DNA of 64,000 nucleotides from Haematospirillum sp. H4485. Lineage in GTDB: Bacteria > Pseudomonadota > Alphaproteobacteria > Rhodospirillales > Rhodospirillaceae. The notes beneath the pieces are model-generated. The model searched no databases and was not told the DNA's origin. It was given only the letters and a program-made list of their open reading frames with translations. Positions 31,857 through 39,371 of this stretch are shown here, one piece after another. Both the position numbers and the translations under genes were made by a program. The DNA lies in the NCBI RefSeq assembly GCF_012102745.1, contig NZ_JAAVSY010000008.1:42408-106407 (forward strand), given 5' to 3'. The stretch's first letter is position 1, and every line of letters begins with the position of its first letter.

Positions 31857-31963
31857 CCTCGAAAGTCCCGGACAGGACAAACCAGAGAATGTCATCGATG
31901 GGTTGTACACCGCTTCACAGGCGAAGGCAAGAGCTACCTTACAGCCTGTGAAGGCCCTTCATC

Positions 31964-32506
31964 TCAGTCAACAATCTCGCCTTTGTAAATTCCCCAGATT
32001 TCACCACGACGCAACCATCCCTGATACCCCTCAACCTCAACCCGGCAATACTCGCTACCCGGCGGGCACTGATGCAGGCGCAAAACAACACCGGGGTCCA
32101 GCCAGGCCGCAGCAGAAGAGCTATCATCTGCCGTGCGGCGCAGCATAGCTTTCCGACCGCGAACCACGGCCATCCGTCGCCCGGCCAGCATGCTCTGGTG
32201 CACCCACCCTTCCGTACCATCCGGATCGCGGATCTTGCGCCAGGTTTCATACTCGGCAATGACTTCCACGGGTAAATCCCGCCGCATATAAACCCAGTCA
32301 ACCGGATAGCGGGCACCGGGACCAGCCCGCATGTTCACTTGGTCCGCGCGCAGGGAGACAAAGCGGGGCAAGGGAAGAACCCCGCTGGATGATGCCGCAA
32401 CAGCCACTCCCGCATAAAGCGACACACCGCCCCAGAGAATGCAGAAGGCCGCAAGAGATAACGAAATAAAACGGAGAAAAAACAGTCGTCGCACGGAGAG
32501 TCGCAC
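31964..32506 (-). CDS. Secreted SH3-domain protein
   Basis: A protein of 180 residues with an arginine-rich start, a hydrophobic signal segment (FISLSLAAFCILWGGVSLYA, then AVAASSS), and two bacterial SH3-like regions. The first (VNMRAGPGARYPVDWVYMRRDLPVEVIAEYETW) is clear, with DPDGTEGWVHQSML after it. It is likely periplasmic and may bind cell-wall or protein ligands. Such a gene is commonly found divergent from a D-2-hydroxyacid dehydrogenase in Rhodospirillales. The start is GTG 32506, with AAAGG about 12 bases upstream. Confidence 0.85.
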   Translation of the reverse strand: MRLSVRRLFFLRFISLSLAAFCILWGGVSLYAGVAVAASSSGVLPLPRFVSLRADQVNMRAGPGARYPVDWVYMRRDLPVEVIAEYETWRKIRDPDGTEGWVHQSMLAGRRMAVVRGRKAMLRRTADDSSSAAAWLDPGVVLRLHQCPPGSEYCRVEVEGYQGWLRRGEIWGIYKGEIVD

Positions 32507-32613
32507 ACCTCATACCTTTGGCCGCAGCGGCAAGGAAGCCCTGAACAGCGCACATGGACCCAAATTTTCTGGCCACAGGAACACCGATACAAGCCTGATC
32601 TACCCACCTTCAA
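32335..32613 (-). CDS. Possible small zinc-ribbon ORF overlapping the SH3 gene
   Basis: The upstream half of this reading (32507-32613) lies in non-coding DNA yet encodes GLYRCSCGQKIWVHVRC and PCRCGQRYEV, a CXCG pair repeated in the manner of small zinc ribbons. TTG 32613 has AGGAG seven bases upstream. The remainder runs out of frame through the first 170 bases of the SH3 gene and looks like a shadow. It could be a real small protein, the relic of an amino-terminal domain separated by a frameshift, or chance. I regard it as a weak call. Confidence 0.25.
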   Translation of the reverse strand: MKVGRSGLYRCSCGQKIWVHVRCSGLPCRCGQRYEVCDSPCDDCFFSVLFRYLLRPSAFSGAVCRFMREWLLRHHPAGFFPCPALSPCARTK

Positions 32614-32732
32614 TACAGGCTCCTGCGCGTTTTTCAAGACACACTCAACAGGACGACCCGGAAGGCATGGACAAACCAAGGTAGCGGTGGTACCGGATTA
32701 TCATCTTGCGATGTATGGTCGGAGTCCCCTTG

Positions 32733-33713
32733 ATGGCAGCAAAAAAACCGCTGGTGATCGTAACACGCCGCCTGCCGGATGTCATCGAAACCCGCATGAT
32801 GGAACTTTTTGACTGTCGCCTGAATATAAACGACACCCCCCTTGGGCACGATCAGCTGATCATGGCCGTGAAAGAGGCGGATGTCCTGGTGCCGACGGTA
32901 ACAGACCGCTTGGACAAGACAATCCTTGAACAATCAGGCAGTCGGCTCCGGTTGATTGCCAGCTTTGGCAACGGAACCGATCACATTGATCTTGGCACGG
33001 CACATGAACGGGGAATCGTTGTCACCAACACCCCGGACGTTCTGACCGACGATACGGCTGACATGACCATGGCATTGATCCTGGCTGCTCCACGGCGCTT
33101 GGCAGAGGGCGAACGCCTGGCCCGCTCGGGGCAATGGACAGGATGGAGCCCGACCCACATGCTGGGCAGTCGCATATCCGGGAAGCGACTGGGTATTATT
33201 GGCATGGGGCGCATAGGGCAAGCCGTCGCCCGGCGGGCGCGAAGCTTTGACATGACCATCCACTATCACAACCGCAACCGCTTGCACCCCGAAATAGAAG
33301 CCGAGCTGGAGGCAACATGGTGGCAAAGCCTGGACCAGATGCTGGCCCGCGTTGATATTCTCAGCGTCCATTGCCCACAGACCCCTGCTACCTATCACCT
33401 GCTGTGCGCACGACGACTGAGGTTATTGCGGGACCACGTCTGCGTCATCAACACCGCACGGGGTAATATTGTTGACGAAGAAGCCCTTGTCACCATGCTG
33501 CAACGACAGGAACTGGCAGGGGCAGGACTGGACGTTTTCGAGAATGAACCGCACATAAACCCGAAACTGCGAAACCTGGAAAATGTCATCCTTCTGCCCC
33601 ACATGGGATCATCAACCGTGGAGGGACGCATTGCGATGGGAGAAAAGGTACTGTGCAACATCCGCGCCTTCAGCGATGGGCACTGCCCACCGGACCGGGT
33701 TCTGTCATCCTGA
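32733..33713 (+). CDS. D-2-hydroxyacid dehydrogenase (glyoxylate/hydroxypyruvate reductase type)
   Basis: A NAD(P)-dependent dehydrogenase of 326 residues, probably a D-glycerate dehydrogenase or glyoxylate reductase. The Rossmann loop is GKRLGIIGMGRIGQAVARRA near residue 155. The catalytic arginine lies in INTARGNIVDEEAL, the glutamate in GLDVFENEP and the histidine in LLPHMGSST. ATG 32733 has GGAG eight bases upstream, so the earlier TTG reading is rejected. The exact substrate cannot be read. It is followed by pabB after 53 bases. Confidence 0.92.
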   Translation: MAAKKPLVIVTRRLPDVIETRMMELFDCRLNINDTPLGHDQLIMAVKEADVLVPTVTDRLDKTILEQSGSRLRLIASFGNGTDHIDLGTAHERGIVVTNTPDVLTDDTADMTMALILAAPRRLAEGERLARSGQWTGWSPTHMLGSRISGKRLGIIGMGRIGQAVARRARSFDMTIHYHNRNRLHPEIEAELEATWWQSLDQMLARVDILSVHCPQTPATYHLLCARRLRLLRDHVCVINTARGNIVDEEALVTMLQRQELAGAGLDVFENEPHINPKLRNLENVILLPHMGSSTVEGRIAMGEKVLCNIRAFSDGHCPPDRVLSS

Positions 33714-33766
33714 TTTCATAACGCAGGGCTCGCCTTCCGTAGCGGAAGGGACTATACCCTCTCACC

Positions 33767-35092
33767 ATGACAGCATGCGAAATTCCATGGCGAGACCCTC
33801 TGACCGCTTTTGCCCCCCTGTCGGGGCAGGAGGGCGCTGTTCTTCTTGACTCCGCAGCAGAAGCTGGAGGCCGCGGCCGCTGGACTATTCTGGCAGCCTA
33901 CCCACAAAAGCTGGTTATAGACCCTGCCAACCCGTTTGATACGCTGGAACAGACCATACAAGCGATGCGGGAGCCTGCTCTGCCCAGGCACCCCGAAGCT
34001 CCGCCCTTCCACGGCGGACTTATTGGCTGGATCAGCTATGAAGCCGGACGGCATCTGGAAACATTGCCTGTTCCAAAAACCGATGACATTAGCGTGCCAG
34101 AAGTGGCGTTTGGCGTGTACAAGGCTGCACTTGTTTTCGATACCAGCTGTCGCCGGGCTTTTCTCACCCACACACCGGACGGCAAAGATACCGCCAAAAC
34201 GCTTCTTGATGCAGCGGGAACCACGCCCCTGCCCCCACCACGAACCGACGGCATACTGCTTTACCCTGAGCAAGACGACGAAGAAGCAGCTCAAGCCATT
34301 GCACAGGTTATCGATTTTATCCGGGCCGGCGATATTTTCCAGGCCAACTGGACCCGTCGTTTCATGGGGCATCTTCCGGATGGCTTTCCTGTTTTTGACC
34401 TCTACCGCCGCCTGAGGCAGGCATCGCCAGCCCCGTTTGCTGCCTTTGCGCACTTCGGCGGGGCAACTGTATTGTCTGCATCACCGGAACGCTTCCTTAA
34501 AGTACAGGCAGACGGCACGGTTGAAACACGCCCCATCAAGGGAACCCGCAAACGCGGACAAACACCTGCGGAAGACAAGGCATTGCTGGATGAACTGATC
34601 AACAGCAAGAAGGATCAAGCCGAGAACCTGATGATTGTTGACCTTATGCGTAATGACCTTTCACGCGTCTGCCGGACCGGCAGTGTGAAAGTGCCGGTCC
34701 TGAACGGGCCAGAAACGTTCGCCAGCGTCCACCATCTTGTCTCGGTCGTGCGCGGGCGCCTGAGGAAGGGTGAGAATGCCATTTCCCTGCTGAAAGCCAC
34801 CTTCCCGGGGGGGTCCATTACCGGCGCACCGAAAATACGGGCCATGGAAATTATCAATACCCTGGAACCAGGGCGGCGCGGTCCATACTGTGGCAGCATC
34901 TTCTGGATCGGGGCTGACGGGTCCATGGACAGCTCGATTGTAATACGAACCTTGGTCGCCGGACGTACAGGGCGGCTGGTAGCACAAGCCGGAGGTGGCA
35001 TTGTCGCGGATTCCAGCCCAGCCGATGAAGTCGAGGAAGCACGGACAAAAGTCGCGCCGTTGTTACAGGCTGCCGCCGGAACAGCACCCTGA
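33767..35092 (+). CDS. pabB: Aminodeoxychorismate synthase component I
   Basis: PabB converts chorismate and ammonia to aminodeoxychorismate for folate synthesis. The 441-residue protein contains the chorismate-binding signature ETRPIKGTRKRG; the lysine after PI (PIKGT) distinguishes PabB from anthranilate synthase TrpE (PIAGT). Further blocks are NLMIVDLMRNDLSRVC and FPGGSITGAPKIRAMEII. ATG 33767 is the start. No pabA or pabC is adjacent and no aminodeoxychorismate-lyase domain is fused at the end, so those functions must be elsewhere. Confidence 0.94.
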   Translation: MTACEIPWRDPLTAFAPLSGQEGAVLLDSAAEAGGRGRWTILAAYPQKLVIDPANPFDTLEQTIQAMREPALPRHPEAPPFHGGLIGWISYEAGRHLETLPVPKTDDISVPEVAFGVYKAALVFDTSCRRAFLTHTPDGKDTAKTLLDAAGTTPLPPPRTDGILLYPEQDDEEAAQAIAQVIDFIRAGDIFQANWTRRFMGHLPDGFPVFDLYRRLRQASPAPFAAFAHFGGATVLSASPERFLKVQADGTVETRPIKGTRKRGQTPAEDKALLDELINSKKDQAENLMIVDLMRNDLSRVCRTGSVKVPVLNGPETFASVHHLVSVVRGRLRKGENAISLLKATFPGGSITGAPKIRAMEIINTLEPGRRGPYCGSIFWIGADGSMDSSIVIRTLVAGRTGRLVAQAGGGIVADSSPADEVEEARTKVAPLLQAAAGTAP

Positions 35093-35134
35093 ACAATCAT
35101 ACCCCGGACATCAAAACAAGCGGAAAAAACCGGA

Positions 35135-36196
35135 ATGACAAAGCGTTTCCTTACGATAACAACCATTGTACTCACATGCTTTACCGGGCTGTATGCTGCC
35201 TGCTGGTTTCTGGCATCTTCCATGATCACCCGGGCATGGAATGAAACGCAAGGCCAGCTTCCTGACGCAGGCTGGACCGTTTCATCAACACCCGTAACCC
35301 TGTCCGGCTTTCCCGGTATCATGACATTTGATACTGGTGAGATCGAGATCGGTCATACCTCCGGCTTCCATGTTGCCTTGGATCAAATGCAGATCCGCGT
35401 GCGGCCATGGGCCCTCTTATCCCCTGAAATCCGGACATCAGGCCCCGTCAGAGTTACAGCACCATCCGGAGAAAACTACCACCTTCAGGCAACAGACTCC
35501 GTTCTGGCTGTGAATGTCACAGCCTCAGGGGCGCTGACGGACCTGCACCACGAACTTCACCATGTTGTTCTGGACGGGGGCAAAACAGCACCCTTGATCA
35601 AGGCTGATCTTATGAAACTGTCAGCCCATATCGAACCAGAGGAAAAAGGCGTCCAGAACCCTGCCTTGGGGCAAATCTCCCTTATCCTGGACCGACTTGA
35701 TATCCAGGACCAGAATGGCCGCAGCCATACTGCAATACCGGAAGACGCAGCCATTGACCTTGAGCTGTTCGGTATTCTTCCAAAGTCCGGAACCTGGCAG
35801 GATCGTCTGGATGGCTGGAGACAAAACGGCGGAACAGTGGAAATCAGGCGTATCGGCCTGCAATACAAACATGCCAGTGCAAACATCCGCGGCACCTTGG
35901 CCCTGGATAAAAGACTACAGCCCGAAGCCGCTGTCACAGCCGAAATTCATGGTACACAGGAATTACCGGGTATTCTCTTGGGGCAAGGTATTCTGAAACC
36001 GTCAGAAGCCGCCATCCTGGGCATGGTTCTGGCCGCCCTGAGACACAACACGACCGGCAGTGCACAGAACCCGGTTATTCCCCTGACCCTGCAGGACAAC
36101 ACACTGCGTGTCGGCTCTTTCAAGATTTCCCGCATTCCAGATATCCCTTGGTCACCTGCAAGAAATCCAGAAGAAAAAGAAGCAACACCATACTAA
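35135..36196 (+). CDS. DUF2125 envelope protein
   Basis: A 353-residue protein with an amino-terminal hydrophobic segment (FLTITTIVLTCFTGLYAACWFLA) that could be a signal anchor, then a beta-rich region beginning WTVSSTPVTLSGFPG. That pattern and length match the DUF2125 family, common in alphaproteobacteria and without known function. Repeated alternating hydrophobic strands resemble AsmA or LPS-transport-like beta proteins, but this is only impression. The start ATG 35135 is 42 bases after pabB, so an operon is plausible. Confidence 0.85.
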   Translation: MTKRFLTITTIVLTCFTGLYAACWFLASSMITRAWNETQGQLPDAGWTVSSTPVTLSGFPGIMTFDTGEIEIGHTSGFHVALDQMQIRVRPWALLSPEIRTSGPVRVTAPSGENYHLQATDSVLAVNVTASGALTDLHHELHHVVLDGGKTAPLIKADLMKLSAHIEPEEKGVQNPALGQISLILDRLDIQDQNGRSHTAIPEDAAIDLELFGILPKSGTWQDRLDGWRQNGGTVEIRRIGLQYKHASANIRGTLALDKRLQPEAAVTAEIHGTQELPGILLGQGILKPSEAAILGMVLAALRHNTTGSAQNPVIPLTLQDNTLRVGSFKISRIPDIPWSPARNPEEKEATPY

Positions 36197-36210
36197 CAAT
36201 GCATTCAATA

Positions 36211-36471
36211 TTATTGCTTTTCGATGGTCAGAATATGGGGGCCATAAGGGTCCCCTGTATTTTCAGGATGACATGAAAGAATAAGATGACCTTCTGACCG
36301 TACAGAATCCGGGACATTCTTTATGGACTCGGCTCCGGAAAGACGAACACGGACTGTAGAACCTCTCTCCACCCTATCTAGAAGAATCTTGGTCTTCACA
36401 AACGTAAATGGACAAACCTCTCCTGCTATATCGATAAAGTGATCTTTTTTATCCACATTCATATCATACAC
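36211..36471 (-). CDS. TusA-like sulfur-carrier protein
   Basis: An 86-residue protein of the TusA/YedF/SirA family, small carriers that pass sulfur as a persulfide on a conserved cysteine. The cysteine-proline pair is in IDIAGEVCPFTFVKTKILLD near residue 20; TusA normally has CPxP, here CPFT. The rest fits the two-layer fold. Start is ATG 36471, with ATG 36462 possible. It is divergent from mucR across 88 AT-rich bases that must hold both promoters. Confidence 0.85.
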   Translation of the reverse strand: MYDMNVDKKDHFIDIAGEVCPFTFVKTKILLDRVERGSTVRVRLSGAESIKNVPDSVRSEGHLILSCHPENTGDPYGPHILTIEKQ

Positions 36472-36559
36472 TCACTTTATTTGGTTTTTGTGTGTTGCTA
36501 AACTTCCAGCACCAGAATATACAGCGGGAAAAATAGCGCAAACACGAGGATGTGTTTTT

Positions 36560-36976
36560 ATGGACGAACAAATCACCGACAAGGAAGTGCTGGCACTGAC
36601 GGTCGAAATTGTCGCAGCTCACGTAGGGAACAACAGCGTTCAGACCAATGAACTGCCGCTCCTGATTTCCGAGGTACACCGTGCCCTGACGTCCTTGGGG
36701 GCACCACTGGTCGAGCCGGAGCGCCCGCAACCTGCTGTCCCTGTCAAGAAGTCGGTGACACCGGAGTACATCATCTGCCTGGAAGATGGCAAGAAGCTGA
36801 AGATGCTCAAGCGTCATCTGAAGACAGCCTACAACATGACCCCGGAAGAATATCGTGATCGTTGGGGGCTTGCCGCTGACTACCCGATGGTCGCACCCAA
36901 TTATGCGAACCACCGCTCGACACTTGCCAAGAAAATCGGCCTTGGCACAAAGTCGCGGCGGCGGACAAAGCGCTGA
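36560..36976 (+). CDS. mucR: MucR/Ros-family transcriptional regulator
   Basis: A 138-residue regulator related to Ros/MucR, which bind AT-rich promoters and control surface polysaccharides and cell-cycle genes in other alphaproteobacteria. The DNA-binding region reads EYIICLEDGKKLKMLKRHL, then KTAYNMTPEEYRDRWGL, followed by YPMVAPNYANHRSTLAKKIGLG. In classical Ros the zinc ligands are two cysteines and two histidines; here the second cysteine position is aspartate and the last histidine position is not histidine, so zinc binding may be absent. ATG 36560 has GAGG 11 bases upstream. Confidence 0.93.
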   Translation: MDEQITDKEVLALTVEIVAAHVGNNSVQTNELPLLISEVHRALTSLGAPLVEPERPQPAVPVKKSVTPEYIICLEDGKKLKMLKRHLKTAYNMTPEEYRDRWGLAADYPMVAPNYANHRSTLAKKIGLGTKSRRRTKR

Positions 36977-36995
36977 TAAAAGGCGGGACTGCTGA

Positions 36996-37031
36996 TACAA
37001 AGCGCCACGTGCCAACGGTCGTGGCGCTTTG
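36996..37031 (+). terminator. Terminator-like hairpin after mucR
   Basis: ACAAAGCGCCACG (36996-37008) and CGTGGCGCTTTGT (37019-37031) form a perfect 13-bp stem with a ten-base loop, 20 bases after the mucR stop. There is no long T-run after the stem apart from the TTT inside it. Confidence 0.7.
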
Positions 37032-37181
37032 TGCTGGGTCAAGCCGGTACAAGGCTGTGCACACATGACGGAACACGGTACACTCGGCAAGCGACGCTGC
37101 CCGCAGTCAGCAGCCTGACCCTGATACAACAAACACAATGGACCGTCCGCCCTATCCACCCAACACGTAAGGGACAAGACT

Positions 37182-37619
37182 ATGGACAGAGGCTTCCAGC
37201 CGATTTCCCGCATTGAGCAAATGTGTATCGATAAAGGAATGAAGATGACCGACCAGCGCCGGGTCATCGCCAAGGTTCTTTCTGATGCCACAGATCATCC
37301 GGATGTGGAGGAGGTATACCGCCGCGCCACAGCAATCGATCCCAAGATTTCCATTGCAACCGTGTATCGTACCGTACGCCTGCTTGAAGAAGCACAGATC
37401 CTGGCACGCCATGACTTTGGTGACGGGCGGGCCCGTTACGAGGAAATACAGGACGAACATCACGATCATCTGATCGACATGAAATCAGGCCGGGTTTTCG
37501 AATTCCACAATGAAGAAATCGAGGAACTGCAAAGGCGTATTGCCGAAAAACTGGGCTATCGCTTGGTAGGGCACAGGCTTGAGCTGTACGGCGTCCCCCT
37601 GGACGACCCGGAAACGTAA
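37182..37619 (+). CDS. fur: Fur-family metalloregulator (Fur or Mur)
   Basis: A 145-residue Fur-family repressor. The winged helix spans MKMTDQRRVIAKVLSDATDHPDVEEVYRRA and KISIATVYRTVRLLEEAQIL. The metal site contains EIQDEHHDHLIDMKSGRVFEF. The CxxC of classical Fur is absent (DMKSG instead), as in many alphaproteobacterial Fur/Mur proteins, some of which respond to manganese. ATG 37182 follows AAGGGAC by seven bases. It is followed by the ornithine-lipid genes. Whether it senses iron or manganese is not decidable here. Confidence 0.9.
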   Translation: MDRGFQPISRIEQMCIDKGMKMTDQRRVIAKVLSDATDHPDVEEVYRRATAIDPKISIATVYRTVRLLEEAQILARHDFGDGRARYEEIQDEHHDHLIDMKSGRVFEFHNEEIEELQRRIAEKLGYRLVGHRLELYGVPLDDPET

Positions 37620-37751
37620 GCCTGAACCAACAACAGATGCCCTGTAACACACCGGGCACAGCTTGCTCTTTGTGTGACAGCCGTGCATTCTGTCGCCGTG
37701 CGCACCAGAAAAACAGGGCAGCGGGAACAGCCCGAACAACAGGATACGTTT

Positions 37752-38567
37752 ATGGTAATGTTGGAAACCCTTACGACAGGGGATCAGGAAATACGGCTGG
37801 CCACCAACGATGCGGAGATAGAAGCAGCGCAAGCGCTTCGCTACCGGGTTTTTTTCCAGGAGATGGGCGCACGACCCACGCCGGAGGTTGCCGCTACCGG
37901 CCGGGATTTTGATCGGTTTGATCCGTTCTGCGACCACCTTGTTGTCATTGACCATACCAAAGGGGATGGTCCCGAAGCTGTTGTCGGAACCTATCGTTTG
38001 CTCCGACGCTCCCAGGCGCACAAGGCCGGACGTTTCTATACAGCCGATGAGTACGATATTGCACCACTTGAAGCCCTCTCCGGTGAGATCATGGAGCTGG
38101 GCCGGTCCTGTGTTGATGCCGCCTATCGCACAAAAGCAACAATGCAGCTGCTGTGGCGAGGCATTGCCGCCTATGTGTTCCACTATGATATTACCATGAT
38201 GTTTGGCTGTGCCAGCCTGCAGGGTACGGATCCATCAAAGCTGGCACTTCCGCTTTCCTATCTTTACCAGCACCATCTGGCTCCGGAATCCATGCGTCCG
38301 GTTGCCTTGAAGGACCGCTACACTGCTATGGACCTTTTGCCCCCTGATCGCATTCATCCGGCACGGGGGCTTGCGTCCGTTCCACCGCTGGTCAAAGGGT
38401 ACCTCCGCCTGGGAGGCTTTGTTGGCGACGGAGCTGTCATTGACCATGATTTCAACACGGTTGATGTCTGCGTGATGGTCAAGACGGACCTGATCTCAGA
38501 CAAGTACTTCAAACATTATGACCGGAAATCGAGACCGGCAGGCAACCTGAGAGGGAATCCGGGCTGA
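37752..38567 (+). CDS. olsB: L-ornithine N-alpha-acyltransferase (OlsB-type)
   Basis: A GNAT-like acyltransferase of 271 residues that attaches a 3-hydroxyacyl chain to ornithine, giving lyso-ornithine lipid. Recognisable blocks are AEIEAAQALRYRVFFQEMG, DRFDPFCDHLVVID, GEIMELGRSCVDAAYRTKAT and FGCASLQGTDP. ATG 37752 has AGGA nine bases upstream; a longer reading from 37674 would add 26 poorly conserved residues. The stop abuts the acyltransferase gene (TGAATG), which fits the OlsB-OlsA pair that makes ornithine lipids, a phosphorus-free membrane lipid. Confidence 0.88.
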   Translation: MVMLETLTTGDQEIRLATNDAEIEAAQALRYRVFFQEMGARPTPEVAATGRDFDRFDPFCDHLVVIDHTKGDGPEAVVGTYRLLRRSQAHKAGRFYTADEYDIAPLEALSGEIMELGRSCVDAAYRTKATMQLLWRGIAAYVFHYDITMMFGCASLQGTDPSKLALPLSYLYQHHLAPESMRPVALKDRYTAMDLLPPDRIHPARGLASVPPLVKGYLRLGGFVGDGAVIDHDFNTVDVCVMVKTDLISDKYFKHYDRKSRPAGNLRGNPG

Positions 38568-39359
38568 ATGCTCACCACAATTGGCGCTGTAACAAAACTG
38601 GCCCTTTACGTCCTGTGGACGGGGTTGTGTCTGATAGCCTACATACCGGCCCTTTTTTTGCGCTGCCGCTACAGGAACATATCCATGTTCTACTGGAAGG
38701 TTGCCCTGTCGCTGATATTCGGCGTAAAGGTCGTTGTCCGGGGAAAACTGTCACAGCACCGGCCCTTGCTGTGTGTTGCCAATCATGTCAGCTACATCGA
38801 TATCATGATCCTGTGCGCCCTGATTCCGGGTGCTTTCGTTTCAAAAGCCGAGGTACGACAGTGGCCCGGGATCGGGTTTCTGGCCTCCATTGCCCGCACA
38901 ATCTTTGTCGAGCGGCGGGTCAGCGCCACGGCACAGCATCGCGATGTCATTGCCGAGCGCCTGCAGGAGGGGGAACCCATCATTCTTTTCCCTGAGGGAA
39001 CCTCATCGGATGGAAACCGGGTTCTGCCGTTCAAAAGCAGCCTGTTCAATACCGCAGAGAAAGCGGTAAACGGAGAAGCGGTCCACGTACAGCCGGTCAG
39101 CATTGCCTATACACGCTACAAGGGATTACCGATGGGACGCAGTATGCGCCCGTTTTTCGCGTGGTACGGGGACATGGAGCTTTTCCCACATCTGATGGAC
39201 TTCCTGAGGCTCGGCAGCCTGACGGTCGAGGTTGACTTCTTCCCGACCGTCACCATTGCGGAAACAGGCAACAGGAAGGCCTTGTCACGACACTGCGAAA
39301 CCATCGTCCGCGACGGACTGAACGCTGCCCTGTCCGGAAACAGGCCCGAACAGGAATAA
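38568..39359 (+). CDS. olsA: Acyl-ACP acyltransferase of the PlsC family, probably OlsA
   Basis: A membrane-associated acyltransferase of 263 residues. The amino end has hydrophobic segments (LALYVLWTGLCLIAYIPALFL), then the catalytic NHxxxxD motif as NHVSYIDIMIL near residue 68 and the FPEGTSSDG substrate motif near residue 145. In general such enzymes acylate lysophosphatidate. Placed directly after olsB and overlapping no other gene, it more likely acylates lyso-ornithine lipid. It is convergent with the giant repeat gene, with 12 bases between the stops and no clear terminator. Confidence 0.85.
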   Translation: MLTTIGAVTKLALYVLWTGLCLIAYIPALFLRCRYRNISMFYWKVALSLIFGVKVVVRGKLSQHRPLLCVANHVSYIDIMILCALIPGAFVSKAEVRQWPGIGFLASIARTIFVERRVSATAQHRDVIAERLQEGEPIILFPEGTSSDGNRVLPFKSSLFNTAEKAVNGEAVHVQPVSIAYTRYKGLPMGRSMRPFFAWYGDMELFPHLMDFLRLGSLTVEVDFFPTVTIAETGNRKALSRHCETIVRDGLNAALSGNRPEQE

Positions 39360-39371
39360 GGGCCTGAAGGA

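Noticed and set aside
36464..37291. 275-codon minus-strand frame
   Set aside because: Antisense to mucR and crosses the clear mucR terminator hairpin.
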